A stretch of 23,838 nucleotides of DNA, taken from the NCBI GenBank assembly GCA_964583765.1, contig CAZOWW010000094.1:1-23838 (forward strand), read 5' to 3'. The notes under the pieces were generated by a model. The model made no database searches. It was not told the DNA's origin and saw only the letters and a program-made list of their open reading frames with translations. The position numbers and the translations under genes are program-made. Source of the stretch: CAZOWW01 sp964583765. GTDB taxonomy: Bacteria; Actinomycetota; Actinomycetes; Actinomycetales; Kineosporiaceae. Below, piece after piece: positions 6,300-14,676 of this stretch; the stretch's first letter is position 1, and every line of letters starts with the position of its first letter.

Positions 6300-6416
6300 A
6301 TGTCTGCGCTCCGTCATCTGCACAGCGGCCCCTGCGCGGACGGGGAGCCAGCAGCCCCGGCGACGGGGCGACGCTGCGACCCGGCCGCGGCCCTCGACCC
6401 CCGCAAGGCCCCGTGA
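6300..6416 (+). CDS. Small ORF (38 aa) translationally coupled to the FAD/GNAT gene
   Basis: ATG 6300 has a reasonable ribosome site (GGGAGA, 6289-6294) and the ORF stops at TGA 6414-6416, overlapping the ATG of the next gene by one base. The downstream gene has only a weak site of its own (AAGG), so this ORF may serve to deliver ribosomes to it. The product begins MSALRHLHSGPCADGEP and contains two Cys and two His, but matches no family I recognise. It could be a real coupling peptide or a chance ORF. The alternative is that the FAD/GNAT gene is translated independently. Confidence 0.35.
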   Translation: MSALRHLHSGPCADGEPAAPATGRRCDPAAALDPRKAP

Positions 6417-8866
6417 TGGCCGCGGCACCGCCCGACCTGTCGGTGGTGATCGTCGGCGCAGGCCCGCGAGGGAGCGGCCTGCTGGACCGACTGGTCGCCA
6501 ACACCCCCGAGCTCCTGGGCGAGCGACGGATCACGGTGCACGTGGTGGAGCCCTTCACCTTCGGAGCCGGGCGGATCTGGCGACACGACCAGTCCCCCCT
6601 GCTGTGGGCCAACTCGCAGGCGGAGGACATGACCATGTTCACCGACGACTCCTGCCGGATCGAGGGCCCGCTGCTGCCCGGACCGACCTTCCTGGCGTGG
6701 GCGGCACTTGCCCGCGCCGAGGGGTTCGGCCCCCCGGAACTGGACACCGAACGCAGCTCCGTCGACGGCATGAGCTTCCCGACCCGTCGGCTGCTCACCG
6801 AGTACCTGGCCTGGACGTTCTGGCGGACCGTCCGTGCCGCCCCGGCGAACCTGACCGTCCGAGTGCACAGCGACCGGGTCGTGGACCTCACCGAGGACGC
6901 CGACGGCCGGCAGGTCGTCCACTTGCAACGGTCCGCCCGACCGCTGCACGCCGATGCGGTTCTCCTGGCGCAGGGGCACCTGCCCACCGTTCCGCTGGGC
7001 GCCAGCGCCGCCCTCGCCTCGGCGGCAGCCGAGCACCGTCTGACCTACCTGCCGGAGGAGTACACCGCCGACAGCGACCTCTCGGTGTTGCCCCCCGGCC
7101 AGGACGTGCTCGTCCGGGGTGCGGGCCTGTCCTTCGTCGACCTCACCGTGCTCGTGACCGAGGGCCGTGGCGGACGGTTCGAGGAGGGACTGGACGGGGT
7201 GCTGCGGTACAGACCGTCCGGGCGGGAGCCACGGTTGTGGGTCGGGTCACGACGAGGGGTGCCGTACCGGTCCAAACTCACCTACCGCCGTCCGGGACCC
7301 CGTCCGCCGCATCCCCGGTTCCTCGATCCGGCCGCCGTCGGCACCCTCCTGGAAGGCCCGGGCAACGCCCCCGGCGGCCAGCTGGACTTCCGGGTCGACA
7401 TCTGGCCGCTGGTGGCCAAGGAGTTGGCGTTCGGGCACTACCACGAACTGTTCACCGCCCACCCTGACCGGGTCACCAGGGCATGGACCGTCCTCGAGGC
7501 GGATCTGGCCCGGATGGCCTGGGGCAGTGACGAGTTCGCGCAGGCGGTCGCCGAGGCGGTGCCCGACCCCGCCGACCGGTTCGATGTCGAAGCCCTCGAC
7601 CGGCCCCTCGCGGGAGTGCGCCTGCCCGACTCCGAGGCCCTCCAGGCGTACCTGCTCGCCCACATCGAGGCGGATCTGGCCCGTCGCGGTGATCCCCGGT
7701 ACTCCGCCGATCTCGGAGTGTTCGACGCGCTGTTGGCCGTGTTCGAGCCCCTCAGCCGGATCCTCGGGTCGGGCCGGGTGGGCCCCGAGTCGCTGACCCG
7801 CGACTTCGCCTGGTTCTTCGGATTCTTCAGCTACCTGGCCAGCGGGCCGCCCCCGCGCCGCCTGCGCGAGCTCGTGGCCCTGGTCCGGGCCGGGGTGGTG
7901 AGGTTCCTGGGAGCGGACCTCGAGGTCACGATCAGGCCCGCGGAGGGCACGGACCCGGCGGTGTTCGTGGCGACGAGTCCCACCGTCCCCGGCTCGAAGC
8001 GAGCGTCCGCGCTGGTGGAGGCCCGGGCGCCGCGTACCACGGTGTCCGGCACGGCAGATCCCCTGCTGGCCGCCATGTACGCCCGCGGTGAGGTCAGCGA
8101 GGAGATCCTCACCGACAGCACGCAGGCCGCGCGCATCCCCACCGGCAGGCTGCTGGTCACCCCCGACGGCGCGCAGCTCGTGGACGCCGAGGGTCAGGCA
8201 CATCCGCGGCGGCTCGCCTTCGGCTGGGGAACGAGTGCCGCGACCGCGGGCGCCTTCTCCCGCCCGGGAACGGATGCCGCCTTCTTCCGCCAGAACGACT
8301 CCGCGGTCCGGGCGCTGCTGCGGGACCTGGCCACCACCCGCCCGCATCCGGTCCCTGCAGCACATCCGCTGCCACGGGATGTGGGCCCGGCCCTGCAGGT
8401 GGAGCATCTCGAACCCCACCACCCCGACGCCGAGCCCCTGCTGCTGGAGCTCGAACTGGAGTACTCCGCCCGCTACGCCCTCGGCCGCACGGAGGTCCGC
8501 GCCCAGGCGCCGGAGGGATTCACCCCGCCGGATGGCGCCTGGATCGTGCTGCGCGTGGCCGGGTCGCCGGTCGCCGCGGGGGCGTATCGGCGACTGGACG
8601 CCTCGACCGCCGAACTCAAGCGGATCTGGACGCACCCCGACCACCGGGGATTCGGCCTCTCCCAACAGCTGGTCACGCAGTTGGAGCGGTGCGTGACCGA
8701 GCGCGGTTACCACCGGATCTTTCTGACCACCGGGCCCCGCCAGCCGGAAGCCGAGCGCCTGTACCGATCGCTCGGCTACACGCCCTTGTACGACTCCGCC
8801 GCTGATCCCGAGTCCCTCGGACCGCTGTCGTTCGAGAAGACCCTCCCCGACCGGAGGACTCGATGA
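6416..8866 (+). CDS. FAD/NAD(P)-binding protein fused to a C-terminal GNAT N-acetyltransferase
   Basis: An 816-aa two-domain protein. Residues 1 to about 640 are an FAD-NAD(P)-binding domain of the HpaA/lysine-ornithine-monooxygenase-like group: the dinucleotide fold opens with VVIVGAGPRGSGLLDRL (G14-x-G16-x-x-G19), followed by PFTFGAGRIWRHDQSPLLWAN, SFPTRRLLTEYLAW and a later VLVRGAGLSFVDLTVLVTEG that looks like the second nucleotide motif. Residues about 655-816 are a GNAT domain: AYRRLDASTAELKRIWTHPD, then HRGFGLSQQLVTQLE (the acetyl-CoA pyrophosphate loop, near residue 744) and AERLYRSLGYTPL. In many actinomycetes these appear as separate neighbours; here they are one chain. ATG 6416 or GTG 6413 could start it. 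Its stop overlaps the next ATG (ATGA). The likely roles are S- or N-oxidation and acetylation of an amino acid substrate. Confidence 0.82.
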   Translation: MAAAPPDLSVVIVGAGPRGSGLLDRLVANTPELLGERRITVHVVEPFTFGAGRIWRHDQSPLLWANSQAEDMTMFTDDSCRIEGPLLPGPTFLAWAALARAEGFGPPELDTERSSVDGMSFPTRRLLTEYLAWTFWRTVRAAPANLTVRVHSDRVVDLTEDADGRQVVHLQRSARPLHADAVLLAQGHLPTVPLGASAALASAAAEHRLTYLPEEYTADSDLSVLPPGQDVLVRGAGLSFVDLTVLVTEGRGGRFEEGLDGVLRYRPSGREPRLWVGSRRGVPYRSKLTYRRPGPRPPHPRFLDPAAVGTLLEGPGNAPGGQLDFRVDIWPLVAKELAFGHYHELFTAHPDRVTRAWTVLEADLARMAWGSDEFAQAVAEAVPDPADRFDVEALDRPLAGVRLPDSEALQAYLLAHIEADLARRGDPRYSADLGVFDALLAVFEPLSRILGSGRVGPESLTRDFAWFFGFFSYLASGPPPRRLRELVALVRAGVVRFLGADLEVTIRPAEGTDPAVFVATSPTVPGSKRASALVEARAPRTTVSGTADPLLAAMYARGEVSEEILTDSTQAARIPTGRLLVTPDGAQLVDAEGQAHPRRLAFGWGTSAATAGAFSRPGTDAAFFRQNDSAVRALLRDLATTRPHPVPAAHPLPRDVGPALQVEHLEPHHPDAEPLLLELELEYSARYALGRTEVRAQAPEGFTPPDGAWIVLRVAGSPVAAGAYRRLDASTAELKRIWTHPDHRGFGLSQQLVTQLERCVTERGYHRIFLTTGPRQPEAERLYRSLGYTPLYDSAADPESLGPLSFEKTLPDRRTR

Positions 8867-10104
8867 GCCACCTCGCCGTCGCCCTCGATCCGTTCGGCTG
8901 GCACCCCGCCGCCTGGAGGCGCTCGACCTTCGACCCGACGGCGGGGCTGCGTGCCGACCACTGGGTCCGACTGGCCAGGCAGGCACAGTCCGGCCTGCTG
9001 GACTTCGTGACCTTCGAGGACGCGCCGGGGCTGCAGTCCAGCCGCTACGAGGCCGTCGACACCCGCACCGACCAGGTCCGTGGTCGCCTGGACGCGGTCC
9101 TGGTCGCCGCGCGGCTGGCGCCGCTGACCCAGGGCCTCGGCCTGGTGCCCACGGCCAGTACGACGTTCGCCGAGCCCTTCCACGTCTCCACCGCGATCGC
9201 CACCCTCGACTTCGTCAGTGACGGCCGGGCCGGCTGGCGGCCGCAGGTCCACGGCCGCGCCGAGGACGCGCGGCTGTTCGGCCTGCGCTCCCTTCCGCCG
9301 TGGTCCCCGTCGGCGCTCACCCCGGAGACGCAGGCGGTGATCCGCAGCCTGTTCGCCGAGGCGCAGGACGTCGTCGAGGTGGTGCGGTGGCTGTGGGACA
9401 GCTGGGAGGACGACGCGGTGATCCGCGACCCCGGCACCGGACGGTTCCTGGACCGGGACCGGCTGCACCACGTGGACTTCACCGGCGAGTACTTCAGCGT
9501 CAAGGGACCCTCGATCACCCCGCGGCCGCCCCAGGGCCAGCCCCCGGTGATCGCCCTGGCACACGCCCGGGTGCCCTACGAGTTCGCCGCCCGTTCCGCC
9601 GACGTCGTCCTGGTCACCCCCGCGGACACCGAGGACGCCGCGCGCATCGTCGCCGAGGTCCGCGCCGCCGAGGCGGATGTCGGGCGCAGTCTGCCGCCGC
9701 TGCTGGTGTTCGCCGATCTGCTCACCTTCCTCGACACGGATTCCGGGACGGCCGAGGCACGCAGGGCCGAACTGGACGAGCTCGACGGGCAGCCGCTGTC
9801 CAGCGATGCCGCGATCCGCGCCACCACTGCGACGCAACTGGCCGAGGAACTGGAGGCCTGGGAACGGACGGGAATCGCCGGGTTCCGGCTGCGCCCCGGT
9901 GAGGTGGCCGTCGACCTGTCGCGGATCACCGACCAGTTGGTGCCGCTGCTGCAGTCCCGGGGCACCTTCCGTCGGTCCTACACCGGTTCGACCCTGCGCG
10001 AGCAACTCGGGCTGACCCGTCCGGCGAACCGCTATGTCGTCCTCGGCGGGGCCGCTCGCACACCGTCGCCCCGCCCCGGCCAGACCCCGGAGGATCCCTC
10101 GTGA
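8863..10104 (+). CDS. LLM-class flavin-dependent monooxygenase
   Basis: A 413-aa luciferase-like TIM-barrel protein, overlapping the FAD/GNAT gene by 4 nt. It starts MSHLAVALDPFGWHPAAWRR. Family features are LARQAQSGLLDFVTFEDAPG, LGLVPTASTTFAEPFHVSTA (flavin-phosphate region), ATLDFVSDGRAGWRPQVHG, VRWLWDSWEDDAV, HVDFTGEYFSVKGPSITPRPPQGQPPVI and DVVLVTP. It resembles the NtaA/SnaA/DszA group but is a separate subtype from its neighbour. Such enzymes use FMNH2 from a partner reductase and oxygen to hydroxylate next to S or N, causing C-S or C-N cleavage. The tight overlap on both sides means it is co-translated with its neighbours. The substrate is unknown. Confidence 0.88.
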   Translation: MSHLAVALDPFGWHPAAWRRSTFDPTAGLRADHWVRLARQAQSGLLDFVTFEDAPGLQSSRYEAVDTRTDQVRGRLDAVLVAARLAPLTQGLGLVPTASTTFAEPFHVSTAIATLDFVSDGRAGWRPQVHGRAEDARLFGLRSLPPWSPSALTPETQAVIRSLFAEAQDVVEVVRWLWDSWEDDAVIRDPGTGRFLDRDRLHHVDFTGEYFSVKGPSITPRPPQGQPPVIALAHARVPYEFAARSADVVLVTPADTEDAARIVAEVRAAEADVGRSLPPLLVFADLLTFLDTDSGTAEARRAELDELDGQPLSSDAAIRATTATQLAEELEAWERTGIAGFRLRPGEVAVDLSRITDQLVPLLQSRGTFRRSYTGSTLREQLGLTRPANRYVVLGGAARTPSPRPGQTPEDPS

Positions 10105-11543
10105 CCGCCACCGCGACCCGCCAGCAGCCGAGGAAGCAGGTCCATCTCGCCGCCCACTTCCCCGGGGTCAACAACCACACCGTCTGGAGCGACCCGCAGG
10201 CCGGCAGCCAGATCGCCTTCTCCTCCTTCGCCCACCTGGCCCGCACCGCCGAACGCGGCCGGTTCGACTTCTTCTTCCTCGCCGAAGGGCTGCGGGTGCG
10301 CGAGCACCACGGCCGGCTGCACGAGCTCGACGTCGCCGGCCGCCCGAACACCACTGCCGTGCTGGCCGCGCTGGCCTCGGTCACCGACCGGATCGGCCTG
10401 GCCGGCACCCTGTCCACCACCTTCAACGAGCCCTACGAGCTGGCCCGGCAGATCGCCTCCCTGGATCACCTGTCCGGAGGGCGGGCCGCCTGGAACGCCG
10501 TCACCTCCCCCGATGCCTTCACCGGCGCCAACTTCCGGCGCGGCGGCTACCTCGATCCCTCGCTGCGCTACTCGCGCGCCCGAGAGTTCGCCCTGACGGT
10601 GCGCGAGCTGTGGGACTCCTGGGCGGCCGACGATCTCGTCGGTGACCGGGGCACCGGCAGGTTCCTGCGCCGCGGTGAGGCGGGGTCGTTCGCCCACGCC
10701 GGCGACCAGTTCGACATCGCCGGGCGGTTCGCGGTGCCGCCGTCGCCGCAGCGACATCCGGTCGTGCTGCAGGCGGGTGACTCCGAGGGCGGCCGGGAGT
10801 TCGCGGCGGCCGCCGCGGACGTCGCCTTCACCCGACACAGCGGGTTCGAGGACGGGCAGGCCTACTACGTCGACGTCAAGCGCCGCCTGGCCCGCTACGG
10901 ACGCGCCCCCGAGGACCTGAAGATCCTTCCGGGCGCCACCTTCGCCCTGGGAGACACCGAGGCCGAGGCCCAGGAACTCGCCGCCCACGTGCGCCGGCAG
11001 CAGGTCAGCCCGGCGACCGCGATCCTGCTCCTGGAACTGGTCTGGAACCGCGACCTGTCCGGCTACGACCCGGACGGGCCGCTGCCGCAGGTCGATCCCG
11101 ACCTCTCCGGTGAACCGACCGTGCTGCGCGGCAGGGTCGGACCGACCGACCCGGCCGCGACGGCGCGGAAGTGGCGCGCGCTGGCCGAGGAGAGGCAGCT
11201 GTCGATCCGGGACCTGGTGATCGAGGTGACCGGACGGCAGTCGTTCATCGGCACTCCTGCGCACGTGGCCGCCGAGATCGACCGGTACGTGCAGAACGAC
11301 GCCGCGGACGGGTTCATCCTCGTGCCCCACCTGATTCCCGGGGGACTGGACCCGTTCGTGGACCAGGTCATCCCGCTGCTGCAGGAACGCGGTGTGTTCC
11401 GCGCCGAGTACACCTCCGACACCCTGCGTGGCCACCTCGGCCTCGGTCCTGCCCGCCCGGCCACCGCCTGGGCCGCCGCGAGTGCCCACCCGCCGCGTGA
11501 CCGCACCGACGCCCCGGCAGCCACCGCGACCGACTCTCCCTGA
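10101..11543 (+). CDS. NtaA/SnaA/DszA-family FMN-dependent monooxygenase
   Basis: A 480-aa luciferase-like monooxygenase starting at GTG 10101, overlapping the previous stop by 4 nt. Characteristic stretches are VHLAAHFPGVNNHTVWSDPQ, FAHLARTAERGRFDFFFLAE, AGTLSTTFNEPYELARQIAS, LDHLSGGRAAWNAVTSPDAF, NFRRGGYLDPSLRYSRA, VRELWDSW, HPVVLQAGDSEGGREFAA and DGFILVPHLIPGGLDPFVD. Length and motifs fit the group that includes nitrilotriacetate (NtaA), dibenzothiophene sulfone (DszA) and the B. subtilis YxeK/YtnJ enzymes acting on N-acetylated S-substituted cysteines. With the operon's acetyltransferase and deacylase this is the best candidate for the C-S bond-cleaving step. The last 40 residues are a Pro/Ala-rich tail. 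The two consecutive LLM genes may divide substrates or act as a pair. Confidence 0.9.
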   Translation: MTATATRQQPRKQVHLAAHFPGVNNHTVWSDPQAGSQIAFSSFAHLARTAERGRFDFFFLAEGLRVREHHGRLHELDVAGRPNTTAVLAALASVTDRIGLAGTLSTTFNEPYELARQIASLDHLSGGRAAWNAVTSPDAFTGANFRRGGYLDPSLRYSRAREFALTVRELWDSWAADDLVGDRGTGRFLRRGEAGSFAHAGDQFDIAGRFAVPPSPQRHPVVLQAGDSEGGREFAAAAADVAFTRHSGFEDGQAYYVDVKRRLARYGRAPEDLKILPGATFALGDTEAEAQELAAHVRRQQVSPATAILLLELVWNRDLSGYDPDGPLPQVDPDLSGEPTVLRGRVGPTDPAATARKWRALAEERQLSIRDLVIEVTGRQSFIGTPAHVAAEIDRYVQNDAADGFILVPHLIPGGLDPFVDQVIPLLQERGVFRAEYTSDTLRGHLGLGPARPATAWAAASAHPPRDRTDAPAATATDSP

Positions 11544-11616
11544 CCCGTCACCGACTGTTCTGCCCCACCGACACCCACTGCCCCACCGCCACCCGCTGGC
11601 CGACCTGACGGACGTG

Positions 11617-12645
11617 ATGCCGATGACCGCGACCCGCCCCGCGCCACCCGAACAACCGATCGTCGAGGCCGGGTTGCGCCTGGAGGTCCACCCGGACGAC
11701 CAGCTGGACGAGCTGGCGCGTCGTCCGGTCGCCCCTCGTCGCCACCCGGCCCGCTGGGTGGCGACCGGCGTCGTCCTCGTGCTGACGGCACAGCTGGCGC
11801 ACGGCCTCGTGACCAACCCGTTCTTCGCCTGGGACCGCTTCAACTACTGGTTCGCCCGGCGGGTGGTCATCGACGGACTGATCGTCACCCTCGAGCTGAC
11901 CGCAGCCTCGGCGGTCCTCGGATTCCTCGGCGGGGTGCTCCTGGCGCTGGCGCGCTCGGCCCGCAACCCCCTGCTCCAGTTGGCCAGCTGGGCCTACGTG
12001 TGGCTGTTCCGGGCGATCCCGCTGATCGTGCTGCTGCTCTTCCTGTACAACTTCACCGCCATCTACGCCCGGCTCGGCTTCGGGGTGCCCTTCGGACCCC
12101 AGTTCGTCACCTTCAGGACCAACCAGGTGCCCGACTTCGCCATCGCCGCGCTCGCACTGAGCCTGAACGAGGCCGCCTACGCCGCCGAGATCGTCCGAGG
12201 GGGCATCCTCTCGGTCGACCACGGGCAGGTCGAGGCGGCCCAGGCGCTGGGTCTGAGCAGGTGGCGGCTGTTCCACCGGATCGTGCTGCCGCAGGCCCTG
12301 CGGGCCATCGTGCCCGCCTACGTCAACCAGCTGATCGGGCTGATCAAGAGCAGTTCCCTGGTGTTCTACGTCTCGATGATGGACCTGTTCGGCGTCGTCC
12401 AGTCGATGGGCAGTACCTACCCGGCGGACATCGTGCCGCTCCTGCTGGTGGCCACGATCTGGTACGTGATCCTCACCAGCGTGCTGTCGATCGTGCAGTA
12501 CTACGTCGAGCGGTACTACGCCCGTGGCGCCGTTCGGACCCTGCCGCCCACCCCGCTGCAGCGACTGCGCGGTGGGATCACCAACGTGCGAGCGGGACTG
12601 CACCGCCTGACCACCGACCGCACCGGCGCGGAGGCGCACCGATGA
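11617..12645 (+). CDS. Polar amino acid ABC transporter permease (His/Glu/Gln/Arg type)
   Basis: A 342-aa inner-membrane permease. A 45-residue cytoplasmic N-terminus precedes the first membrane segment (WVATGVVLVLTAQLAHGLV). The HisM/GlnP-type core follows: VVIDGLIVTLELTAASAVLG, WAYVWLFRAIPLIVLLLFLYNF, FAIAALALSLNEAAYAAEIV and the EAA loop EAAQALGLSRWRLFHRIVLP that docks on the ATPase, then LIGLIKSSSLVFYVSMMDLF. The start is taken as ATG 11617; ATG 11623 is equally possible and neither has a strong ribosome site. It probably works as a homodimer, since only one permease gene is present. It overlaps the ATPase gene by 4 nt (ATGA). A C-terminal basic tail of about 35 residues is unusual. Confidence 0.92.
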   Translation: MPMTATRPAPPEQPIVEAGLRLEVHPDDQLDELARRPVAPRRHPARWVATGVVLVLTAQLAHGLVTNPFFAWDRFNYWFARRVVIDGLIVTLELTAASAVLGFLGGVLLALARSARNPLLQLASWAYVWLFRAIPLIVLLLFLYNFTAIYARLGFGVPFGPQFVTFRTNQVPDFAIAALALSLNEAAYAAEIVRGGILSVDHGQVEAAQALGLSRWRLFHRIVLPQALRAIVPAYVNQLIGLIKSSSLVFYVSMMDLFGVVQSMGSTYPADIVPLLLVATIWYVILTSVLSIVQYYVERYYARGAVRTLPPTPLQRLRGGITNVRAGLHRLTTDRTGAEAHR

Positions 12646-13421
12646 CCGCCACGACCACCACCACGCCGGCCCTCGACGTCCGGGGCGCGAGCAAGTCCTA
12701 CGGCACGCACCAGGTCCTGGACCAGGTCGCACTGCAAGTTCGGCCCGGTGAGGTGACGGTGATCATCGGCCCCTCCGGGTCCGGGAAGTCCACCCTGCTG
12801 CGCGCGATCAACCACCTCGAGGCCCTGGACAGCGGGGTGATCAGCGTCTTCGGCGAACCGATCGGGGTGCATCCGCATCGCGGCCGGTTGCGCCCCGTGG
12901 CGCACCGCGTGCTGCGTCGGCAGCGGGCCCGGATCGGATTCGTCTTCCAGAACTTCAACCTGTTCTCGCATCTGACGATCGCCCAGAACGTGGCCGAGGG
13001 GCTCCTGGCCCACCGGCGGGCGAACGCGGCCGAGGCCCGTGAGCGCGCCCTGGCCCTGCTTGAGCGGGTCGGCCTCAGCGAGAAGGCCGACGCCTACCCG
13101 CGGCAGCTGTCCGGCGGCCAGCAGCAGCGGGTGGCGATCGCCCGCGCGTTGGCCCTGGAGCCGCAACTGCTGCTCTTCGACGAGCCCACCTCGGCCCTGG
13201 ACCCGGAACTCGTCGGCGAGGTCCTCGCCGTGATCCGGGACCTGGCCACCACCGGGGCGACCCTGGTCGTGGTCACCCACGAGATCGGCTTCGCCCGGGA
13301 GATCGCCGACACCGTCATCTTCATGGATGCCGGCCGCATCGTCGAGCAGGGCCCCCCGGCCCAGGTCATCGACGCCCCCCGCCACGTCCGGACCCGCGAG
13401 TTCATCGGCAAGGTTCTGTGA
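12642..13421 (+). CDS. Polar amino acid ABC transporter ATP-binding protein
   Basis: A 259-aa ATPase of the PAAT (GlnQ/HisP) type. Walker A GPSGSGKST (residues 43-51), Q-loop FVFQNFNLFSHLT, signature LSGGQQQRVAIARAL, Walker B LLLFDEPTSALDPE and the H-loop VVVTHEIGFAREIAD are all intact, so it should hydrolyse ATP. The Asp-Pro-Glu D-loop and the FNLF segment are typical of amino acid importers. An insertion of about 10 residues before the Q-loop (IGVHPHRGRLRPVAHRVLRR) resembles those of HisP-like and cystine importers. It overlaps the permease gene by 4 nt; the lipoprotein gene starts 47 nt after its stop. Confidence 0.96.
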   Translation: MTATTTTTPALDVRGASKSYGTHQVLDQVALQVRPGEVTVIIGPSGSGKSTLLRAINHLEALDSGVISVFGEPIGVHPHRGRLRPVAHRVLRRQRARIGFVFQNFNLFSHLTIAQNVAEGLLAHRRANAAEARERALALLERVGLSEKADAYPRQLSGGQQQRVAIARALALEPQLLLFDEPTSALDPELVGEVLAVIRDLATTGATLVVVTHEIGFAREIADTVIFMDAGRIVEQGPPAQVIDAPRHVRTREFIGKVL

Positions 13422-13468
13422 ACCCCGGCGTTCCGGCAACCGCACCCCTCACACACCGAAGGAGATCC

Positions 13469-14509
13469 ATGTCCCCCGTGCCCCGCCGTTCACGCCTGCG
13501 CGCGATCATCACCGCCGCCGTGACCGCCACCCTGCTGCCGGCTCTGGCCGCCTGCGGCTCCGACAAGAGCGCCTCGCCCGGCCCCAGCACCGCCCCGAGC
13601 GCCTCGACCGCCGCCAGCACCGACGTCGTCGTCGCGGACAACGCCGGGGCACCCTTCATCGCGACCACGATCACCGTGCCACGGGTCGACAGCATCCGCG
13701 CCAAGCTGCCCAAGGGCATCCTGGACAGCGGTGAGCTGAAGATCGGCGTCGGAGCGCTGCCGGCCGGATTCCCGCCGCTGGCCTTCGTCGCCACCGACCA
13801 GAAGACCCTCACCGGCTCCGAACCCGACTTCGGCCGCCTCGTCGCCGCGGTCCTCGGGCTGAAGCCCGTGGTGTCCAACGCGACCTGGGAGAACCTGTTC
13901 GTCGGATTCGACAGCGGCCGCACCGACATCGGCTTCTCCAACATCACCGACACCGAGAAGCGCAAGCAGACCTACGACTTCGCCAGCTACCGCCAGGACA
14001 ACCTGGGCTTCGAGGTCGCGGCGTCCAGCACCTGGAACTTCGACGGCAACTACGAGAACCTCGCCGGTAAGCGGGCCGCGGTCTCCCGTGGCACCAACCA
14101 GGAGAAGATCCTTCTGGAGTGGCAGGCCAAGCTGAAGTCGGAGGGCAAGAAGCTGGACATCAAGTACTACAGCGACGCCAACAGCACCTATCTCGCGTTG
14201 ACGTCGGGCAAGATCGATGTCTTCTTCACCCCCAACCCCGAAGTGGCCTACCACACCGCCAAGGACAAGGGCACCCCCACCGCGACCCGCAGCGCGGGCA
14301 CCTGGTCGGGTGCGGGAGCCTCGCTGCAGGGCCTGATCGCGGCCACGACGAAGAAGGGCAGCGGATTGATCGAGCCCGTGGCCGAGGCGATCAACTACCT
14401 CATCCGGAACGGGCAGTACGCCACCTGGCTGACGGCCTACAACCTCAGCGACGAAGCCGTGAAGACCTCGCAGGTCAACCCGCCCGGCCTGCCACTGACG
14501 AACTCCTGA
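13469..14509 (+). CDS. ABC transporter substrate-binding lipoprotein (family 3, amino acid type)
   Basis: A 346-aa extracytoplasmic binding protein. The signal peptide has a basic N-terminus (RRSRLRA), a hydrophobic core and lipobox LAAC with Cys29, followed by a Ser/Ala/Thr-rich tether, so it is anchored to the outer face of the membrane. The bilobal SBP_bac_3 domain runs from about residue 85: ILDSGELKIGVGALPAGFPP, SEPDFGRLVAAVLGLKPVVS, GRTDIGFSNITDTEKRKQTY, DFASYRQDNLGFEVAASST, LAGKRAAVSRGTNQEKILLE and SGKIDVFFTPNPEVAYHTAK. The Arg of TDTEKRK and the D-F-A-x-Y motif are typical for binding an amino acid carboxylate. ATG 13469 is chosen for its AAGGAG site (13459-13464); an upstream in-frame GTG at 13418 overlaps the ATPase stop. 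A cystine-like or S-substituted cysteine ligand is inferred from context. Confidence 0.93.
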   Translation: MSPVPRRSRLRAIITAAVTATLLPALAACGSDKSASPGPSTAPSASTAASTDVVVADNAGAPFIATTITVPRVDSIRAKLPKGILDSGELKIGVGALPAGFPPLAFVATDQKTLTGSEPDFGRLVAAVLGLKPVVSNATWENLFVGFDSGRTDIGFSNITDTEKRKQTYDFASYRQDNLGFEVAASSTWNFDGNYENLAGKRAAVSRGTNQEKILLEWQAKLKSEGKKLDIKYYSDANSTYLALTSGKIDVFFTPNPEVAYHTAKDKGTPTATRSAGTWSGAGASLQGLIAATTKKGSGLIEPVAEAINYLIRNGQYATWLTAYNLSDEAVKTSQVNPPGLPLTNS

Positions 14510-14527
14510 CCCGTCCGGACCAGGTGA

Positions 14528-14576
14528 CGACGTGACGGTGGGGACCGCACGCGGTGTGTTCCCCACCGTCACGTCG
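14528..14576 (+). terminator. 17-bp perfect hairpin after the binding-protein gene
   Basis: CGACGTGACGGTGGGGA (14528-14544) pairs perfectly with TCCCCACCGTCACGTCG (14560-14576) around a 15-nt loop, starting 19 nt after the lipoprotein stop. It is the strongest hairpin I see in the window. It probably terminates or attenuates the transporter transcript, or protects its 3' end, and so separates it from the regulator and M20 genes that follow. Confidence 0.75.
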
Positions 14577-14676
14577 ACCAGTGTTCCGGGTCGTCGCTGC
14601 CGGCGGGGGGACGTACCCGCAGGCATCGACGACCGGCAGCAGCACCGCACGCACCGCCGGCACAGTGAGGACAGCC

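Noticed and set aside
7247..8986. Long minus-strand open frames opposite the FAD/GNAT gene and the LLM genes (also 10032-11843)
   Set aside because: They are mirror frames of high-GC coding sequence: Gly/Arg/Gln-rich, no domain motifs, and the plus strand encodes clear families.
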